DNA from: Methylomonas albis
Lineage (GTDB): Bacteria; Pseudomonadota; Gammaproteobacteria; Methylococcales; Methylomonadaceae
DNA length: 64,000 nucleotides
Assembly: GCF_014850955.1 (NCBI RefSeq)
Contig: NZ_JACXSS010000001.1
Coordinates: forward strand, 3,100,001-3,164,000
Direction of reading: 5' to 3'
Shown: positions 59,523 through 64,000 of the stretch, one piece after another
Numbering within the stretch: position 1 is the stretch's first letter
Layout of the letters: each line of letters opens with the position of its first letter
Program-made: the position numbers and the translations under genes
The notes under the pieces: generated by a model
What the model was told of the DNA's origin: nothing
What the model saw: only the letters and a program-made list of their open reading frames with translations
Database searches by the model: none

Positions 59523-60665
59523 TTAGCGGTTAATCTGGCTCGATAGCAGCAAGGATTTTTGTTTTTCGACAATTTGGTTCAAGCGCAACGCCAGCCTGTT
59601 GTCGTTCTCGAACAGGTTATCCATCTGCGTCGTCAATTCATCGACATAACCGTGCAACATGAACTCCTGGCTATCGGTCAAACCCAGATGGATAAAAGCG
59701 CTTTCCATATTCATTTTGTGCTGTTCGGCCAGATTTACCATCTGCGCGTGATTAGCATGTTGATTGGCTTCAATTTCTATCAATAAATCAGTCAACTCTT
59801 TCACGCCTTCCAAGCGGGCATTGGCTTCCTGCATGCGTTGTTGCTCGCTAATCATTGCGTCGACGCGAGCGCCGGCCCCTTCCGCAAGAATCGCCAGGTG
59901 ATCGCGCAAACGACCGATAGCGTCAGGATCGTCTGTGTCCAAGCCGGTTACCAATAAAACCACATGCGAAAAATTGAACACCAACCTGTCACCGGCCTGA
60001 TATATACGGCCCATTTTGGATACATAGGTCAGAATAGACTTTTCCAGCGGGGTACAAGCTGTTTCGGGGCTGAAATCGTATTCATCTTCGCCGGCGGTCA
60101 ATTTCACCAAACCGTTCAGACCATATTGCTGCAGGGTCTCAATTAACAAACTACCCAATTGCTGAAACGTAACGCATTGAAACGATGTCCGTAAAAACTG
60201 CAACACGGTGCCGGTTTCGCCCAAACTAGACATGGCGGTAAATGCGGTTTTTTGCGCGTAAGATAATTGTGATTGCAGTTGCCGTTTTTGCTGCTCGGCT
60301 TCGATGGCTAAATCGACCTTGCGCAGAAGCACGTCTTTTTTGGCGTTTTTCGGAATAAAATCGTTACCGCCGGCATCAAATGCGGTCAGCAAAATCTCCA
60401 GATCGTCGTGCGCGGAAACGAACATTACTTGTACATCGTCGTTGCCATCGGCGCGAATCTGCCGACATACCTCGATACCGCTGAGGCCCGGCATTTCAAT
60501 ATCCAGCAAAATCAGATGGGGAGCCAAATCCATTGCGGCCAAACATTCCTCGCCATTGGCAAACTCGTGAATTTGATAGTCATGCCCCTGCAATTGATCG
60601 GTTATGACCAAACGCAACAGAGCATCGTCATCCACTACAAAAATACAGAATGGTTTATCGGGCAT
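59523..60665 (-). CDS. Response regulator with novel C-terminal domain
   Basis: 380 residues. Receiver domain at 5-125 (FVVDDDALL, phospho-acceptor LILLDIEMPGLSG at Asp 55, PKNAKKDVL). After a coiled linker comes a domain of about 120 residues with no recognised family (FQQLGSLLIETLQQYGLNGL ... FSHVVLLVTGLDTDDPDAIG) and a long C-terminal coiled coil ending QKSLLLSSQINR. No DNA-binding or GGDEF output is seen. It is cotranscribed with the hybrid kinase, whose phosphorelay it probably receives. Confidence 0.85.
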   Translation of the reverse strand: MPDKPFCIFVVDDDALLRLVITDQLQGHDYQIHEFANGEECLAAMDLAPHLILLDIEMPGLSGIEVCRQIRADGNDDVQVMFVSAHDDLEILLTAFDAGGNDFIPKNAKKDVLLRKVDLAIEAEQQKRQLQSQLSYAQKTAFTAMSSLGETGTVLQFLRTSFQCVTFQQLGSLLIETLQQYGLNGLVKLTAGEDEYDFSPETACTPLEKSILTYVSKMGRIYQAGDRLVFNFSHVVLLVTGLDTDDPDAIGRLRDHLAILAEGAGARVDAMISEQQRMQEANARLEGVKELTDLLIEIEANQHANHAQMVNLAEQHKMNMESAFIHLGLTDSQEFMLHGYVDELTTQMDNLFENDNRLALRLNQIVEKQKSLLLSSQINR

Positions 60666-60905
60666 ATTATTTCCTAAGTTGCTAGAGGTGTAGATGAAAC
60701 AGATTTGATTACCAAAAAACTAAGCATAGCGGTCCAAGCCGGAATTGCCCGGCCACTCACTTAATTCATCTTAACAGCAACAGCGCACATCGTTGCCGGC
60801 CAGCGGGAAGAACTGTGACAACCGCATCGCTTGTTACGCTAATCTTCCGATACTCGCGGACAAACACCCTATCGCGAGCAACACATCAGCGCAGATAAGC
60901 GAGAA
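60666..60905. other. Intergenic
   Basis: 240 bases; no terminator or gene recognised. The response regulator promoter should lie in the part next to 60665. Confidence 0.3.
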
Positions 60906-62387
60906 TCAGGCGCCGTGCGCATTGGCAATGCCCAACGCCGCCCAGTCGAAGGCCGGGCCTATATCCCATTTATCACAGCGAAAATTCACATGACTGGCGA
61001 TGCCGGAATAACTCTGGAAAAAATCCAGATCGCGTTCAAATTGCCGGGCTGTGGGGGGCAAGGTTTTCTGTATGGAAAATCGCCCGCATAAGTCGTTCAG
61101 CAATAAACGAATCGCCTGCACCTGCTGCGCTGGAAAAGTGGCAAAGTACGCTTCGCCCCGATAACTGGTTTGCATATATTTATCGGTTTGGGCTTTGTCG
61201 CAGTATTTTGAACCGAATGACTCGGTTTGGCCTCGACGCGGCGACCACCAATTCAAGACGTCCGGATTATCCGCCGCCGGCCGCAACGGCCCGACATTGG
61301 CAATTTCTATCGCGATCGAGCGTTGATCCAGCCGGCCGTTAAAACCCTTCACCCCCAGATGATAAGCCCACTGCGCGGGATCGAACACTTCATAGACTGT
61401 CCCGTCGACATCGACCAAATAGGCCGCGGCGATATGTTGAGCATCACCTATCCAGGTGTCGAACGCCGACTTGGCCGACGACCCGGCTGTGAAGTGCAAA
61501 ACAATCAGATCTTTTTTCGGCCGCTCGGGAAAAAACTGCCCGGCTGGCAAGCGAAATCGAGAGCGATTAATCACCAAACCTGTGCCAACTGCGGCGGCTT
61601 GGTCACCGAGCGCCATGGTGTCGGTGTCGGCTTCGCTTTCGTTCGATGTCGCCAACACCTGCGGATTAGGCCGGTCTGTGGCCCCCGCCCAGAAAAAACA
61701 ATTGTCCTTATCCTGATACCAATAGCCGTTGCCGGACACACTATCGCCCACCGTAAAGCTGACAATCTCGACTTTACTGCCGGCATCCAAGACTCGCAGC
61801 ACTGGCGCACTGACTGATGGGCGACTGCGCAGATTGGCCCTACTCAGTAAACCCAATTGTTTGCCGGCCACTAAATTGACCGCCGGATCGGGTAAGGCAG
61901 TCGCAATCAGACTGATAATATCGATAGTGGAACCGGGACAGTTCACCGAGGCGCGAATCGCGCTATGCGACAACACATGAGCCGCATCGACGGTGATATG
62001 CCAGCGGTCGGCAATCTCTCGGATCAAATTCGAGCATGCCGCCAGTTGCGCGGCAGTAGGTGAACCGAGCAAAGGTTCTTCCAGGGCAATGCCAATCGAG
62101 AAAAAATTGGGGTTGGTATTGGGTCTTTGCTTAATGAGTTCGGCTTCAGGATTAACCACCAAACCGGCGTGAAAAGCGGTGTCCGCTTCCAGGACATATT
62201 GATGAATCTCGCCATTATTGCCGATGGCGTAATGCATAGACTGTAAAGCGCCCGACTTGTTATAACGCACACTGGCATCTGCCAGACTGCCATCCGCCGA
62301 GTGCAGGACAATGATGTCCGGTTTGAAACCAGCCGGGCGACCGACCCGACAATTTCCCGGCGCGCAACCTATCCATTTCTTGTCCAT
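60906..62387 (-). CDS. Double Amidase_2 protein with central SH3-like domain, no signal peptide
   Basis: 493 residues. Domain 1 (about 20-170) is an N-acetylmuramoyl-L-alanine amidase type 2 with zinc ligands in DIIVLHSADGS, TAFHAGLV and the HS..R..VNCPGS element (Cys as third ligand, as in T7 lysozyme). An SH3-like region follows (about 178-240; LLSRANLRSRPSVSAPVLRV). Domain 2 (about 290-480) has DLIVLHFTAGSS, WAYHLGVKG and SHVNFRCDKWDIGPAFDW. Both sets of ligands look intact. No signal peptide, so the route to peptidoglycan, if that is the target, is unclear. GAGGAGAGC precedes the ATG; it begins 9 bases after the upstream membrane-protein gene. Confidence 0.85.
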   Translation of the reverse strand: MDKKWIGCAPGNCRVGRPAGFKPDIIVLHSADGSLADASVRYNKSGALQSMHYAIGNNGEIHQYVLEADTAFHAGLVVNPEAELIKQRPNTNPNFFSIGIALEEPLLGSPTAAQLAACSNLIREIADRWHITVDAAHVLSHSAIRASVNCPGSTIDIISLIATALPDPAVNLVAGKQLGLLSRANLRSRPSVSAPVLRVLDAGSKVEIVSFTVGDSVSGNGYWYQDKDNCFFWAGATDRPNPQVLATSNESEADTDTMALGDQAAAVGTGLVINRSRFRLPAGQFFPERPKKDLIVLHFTAGSSAKSAFDTWIGDAQHIAAAYLVDVDGTVYEVFDPAQWAYHLGVKGFNGRLDQRSIAIEIANVGPLRPAADNPDVLNWWSPRRGQTESFGSKYCDKAQTDKYMQTSYRGEAYFATFPAQQVQAIRLLLNDLCGRFSIQKTLPPTARQFERDLDFFQSYSGIASHVNFRCDKWDIGPAFDWAALGIANAHGA

Positions 62388-62396
62388 AAGCTCTCC

Positions 62397-63770
62397 TCAA
62401 CCCTGCGCCTTAAGATCGCCGCGTTCGCCTTGTAAAGGATTCGCCGCTGTCGAATTATCCGAGCTTTGCGGATCGCCACCCACGGTCTGCGTGGTTTGGC
62501 GGATAGCTTTTTGCTCATCATCCTTGCGAGCGAGGCCGGAACGCAATTGCACCAGCTTACTCAAGGCGTTATACCAAAACGGCCCACCCAAGCTGAGTAG
62601 AAAAATCGATAAGATCAAACCGGGAATACTCACCAGTTTCCAATGTTTGCACCAGCTCTCCAGGTCAACCGGCAGGCTGATCAAGCCCTGTTCCGCTAGA
62701 AAATTCAAATAATACTTTTGCTTTTCCGGATCGACGCGTTCTTTGGCTTTAACAGCATCTTCCGTCGCCGCCTCGGCACCCTGCCCCGCGGCACCCTTGG
62801 CATCCGTTGATTGAACCGCAGCCTTTATTTGCTGCTCGTCGGCCAGCTTGGGCGCCAACTCCACGAAGGCCGACCGCATTTGCTCGTCCATGGACAAACG
62901 GTTGATCAAATATACCGTGTCCAACTGCAATGCAATCGCTACCAGGGCCGCGCTGATAAAGCTGACCACACGGGTGGTGGCGGTAAATCTAACGCTGACC
63001 CGGTCGATCAAATGATCGAAACTCAAACAAATTTTCGCCAAAAATTCACTGGAGGCCTCCTGCAATAAGGCATTGGCCTCACGCACGTCGTGCGCCAATT
63101 CCGGATTGGATTTTTCAAATTCCAGCGCCAGCATGCGCGCGTTTTTTAATGTAGCCACCGGATCCTCGATACCATTGTCGTGCAATACGGATTTCAACTT
63201 ATCCAGCAGATCGATTTGTCCGGCGACAATTCTCTCCAGCTTGAGATACTGCTGTTTTTTTGACTCGGCCTTTTCTTGTTTGATCTTGGCAAGCAAAGCT
63301 TCAATATCCAGGCGCTTAAAAAACCACGGATATTCCAGCAGTTTGCTTTCCAGGGCTTCCGTGGCTTGGCCGACATTGATGGTTTTACTGGCCAGCCTGG
63401 CTTTGATTTGTTCGAATTCGGTTTTGATCGATACATCGTAGCCAGCCGCCAAATCCAGCAAAATCTTGATAAATTCTTCACGATGGATCACTTCACCAAA
63501 CTGAAAAAACTGTAGCCAGGCCGGCAGTCGGCAGCGACAGCGGCCGCCGATAGTCCGTTGCGTCAGGGTTAAAGCGGCGATGGCCTCGGCTTCGGTTCGG
63601 GAAAAGCGGGCATCCAGCAATTCCAGCAAGTCGGCCAGGCCGGCGCGCAGATTGCGGCCGCGGCTGGCCAGTAGATTCAAAATGCCCTGGCTGATTAAAG
63701 TCACCGCCATGCTGACGATCAACATCACCACCGACAAACCCAATAACACATCCAGTGACTTCAACATCAT
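62397..63770 (-). CDS. Membrane protein of unknown function, linked to the amidase gene
   Basis: 457 residues from the ATG at 63770 (AAAGGAGAATA upstream). Membrane helices at about 8-27, 270-290 and 395-415; a helical, charged region lies between the first two (EFEQIKARLASKTINVGQAT). The last helix ends in LGGPFWYNALSKLVQLRSGL, a motif seen at the C-terminus of various uncharacterised bacterial membrane proteins. No family can be named. It is followed after 9 bases by the amidase gene, and preceded by the tail of another gene on the same strand. Confidence 0.8.
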   Translation of the reverse strand: MMLKSLDVLLGLSVVMLIVSMAVTLISQGILNLLASRGRNLRAGLADLLELLDARFSRTEAEAIAALTLTQRTIGGRCRCRLPAWLQFFQFGEVIHREEFIKILLDLAAGYDVSIKTEFEQIKARLASKTINVGQATEALESKLLEYPWFFKRLDIEALLAKIKQEKAESKKQQYLKLERIVAGQIDLLDKLKSVLHDNGIEDPVATLKNARMLALEFEKSNPELAHDVREANALLQEASSEFLAKICLSFDHLIDRVSVRFTATTRVVSFISAALVAIALQLDTVYLINRLSMDEQMRSAFVELAPKLADEQQIKAAVQSTDAKGAAGQGAEAATEDAVKAKERVDPEKQKYYLNFLAEQGLISLPVDLESWCKHWKLVSIPGLILSIFLLSLGGPFWYNALSKLVQLRSGLARKDDEQKAIRQTTQTVGGDPQSSDNSTAANPLQGERGDLKAQG

Positions 63771-63871
63771 TATTCTCCTTTGGAAAACCATTGCAGCTGA
63801 TCGAATCTACCATTCTCGCGAAAGCGGCGTCCAGGCTTTTGACTTTTACCGCTTCCCGCCGTAACGAAAAT

Positions 63872-64000
63872 TCAAATACCAGTCTGTATTGGCAAGCGCT
63901 CCATCAGGTAACACAAACAATCCTGGCGAATGACCCGTTCGTCCAGGGTTAACATGGACGGCATCGTCGGCCGAGTGACTTGCACTTGCCCTTCCCTAAT
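63872..64000 (-). CDS. C-terminal end of an unknown gene (cut by window edge)
   Basis: The - strand frame is open to the right edge for 42 codons and stops at 63872-63874. The visible end reads MPSMLTLDERVIRQDCLCYL and then MERLPIQTGI. It is 101 bases upstream of the membrane-protein start and could be the first gene of that operon. No family recognised. Confidence 0.4.
   Translation of the reverse strand: MREGQVQVTRPTMPSMLTLDERVIRQDCLCYLMERLPIQTGI

Noticed and set aside
1-64000. tRNA, rRNA, CRISPR arrays, complete insertion sequences or prophage
   Set aside because: None was recognised on either strand by reading; a tRNA or profile search would be needed to rule out missed short RNA genes.

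Overview
The window looks like chromosomal DNA of a gammaproteobacterium, most likely a Methylomonas-like methanotroph. The evidence is indirect: exported proteins end in VPLPGAAWLF / VPVPGAVWLF sorting tags of the kind common in that group, the order mtnA-mtaD-ubiG-mupP-yciK matches other gammaproteobacteria such as Pseudomonas, and outer-membrane metal receptors are numerous. No methane or methanol oxidation gene, rRNA, tRNA, CRISPR array or complete insertion sequence is visible, so the assignment is inference.

Layout. 0-8.5 kb: tail of a probable hybrid sensor kinase, a MetA-pathway-type outer-membrane barrel, a TerB-like protein, a CPA2 cation/proton antiporter, a class V aminotransferase, an inverted-repeat element, and a two-gene secreted pair in which a VPLPGA-anchored cohesin-like protein precedes a protein with thrombospondin type 3 repeats and a dockerin. 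8.8-19.2 kb: potassium uptake, with kup divergent from kdpFABCDE. 19.4-31.8 kb: a diguanylate cyclase, then a housekeeping cluster (sufT, yciK, mupP, ubiG ... mtaD, mtnA, cysZ) split between ubiG and mtaD by a 5-kb AT-rich glycosylation cassette (fused gtrA-gtrB, a polytopic glycosyltransferase, a second GT2 enzyme and a broken methyltransferase gene). 31.8-41.1 kb: penicillin-binding protein 1C and a very large alpha-2-macroglobulin lipoprotein, separated by a spacer with a decayed BrnA-like antitoxin. 41.5-53.8 kb: metal acquisition, with a TonB-dependent receptor carrying an OprC-like CxxxM motif, a small DUF1289 protein, a second exported gene pair, a PchR-like AraC regulator, an Nramp-related transporter, and a sigma factor/FecR/siderophore receptor set. 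54.2-60.7 kb: a CysB-type LysR regulator divergent from a probable small RNA, then a seven-domain hybrid kinase and its partner response regulator. 60.9-64 kb: a double-amidase protein and a membrane protein of unknown role, with the tail of a third gene at the edge.

Genes that work together: KdpD/KdpE should control kdpFABC; the sigma factor and FecR should control the siderophore receptor; PBP1C and alpha-2-macroglobulin are a known periplasmic defence/repair pair; MtaD and MtnA belong to methylthioadenosine salvage; the GtrA-GtrB fusion should supply lipid-linked sugar to the polytopic transferase for surface polysaccharide decoration.

Several small palindromic elements are scattered through the window: two copies of one 150-172 bp element, two other elements with terminal inverted repeats, and repeat-derived sequence that appears to have been absorbed into the fecR reading frame. 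The cohesin/dockerin pair, the gtr cassette, the candidate small RNA and the amidase/membrane operon are the best candidates for new biology.
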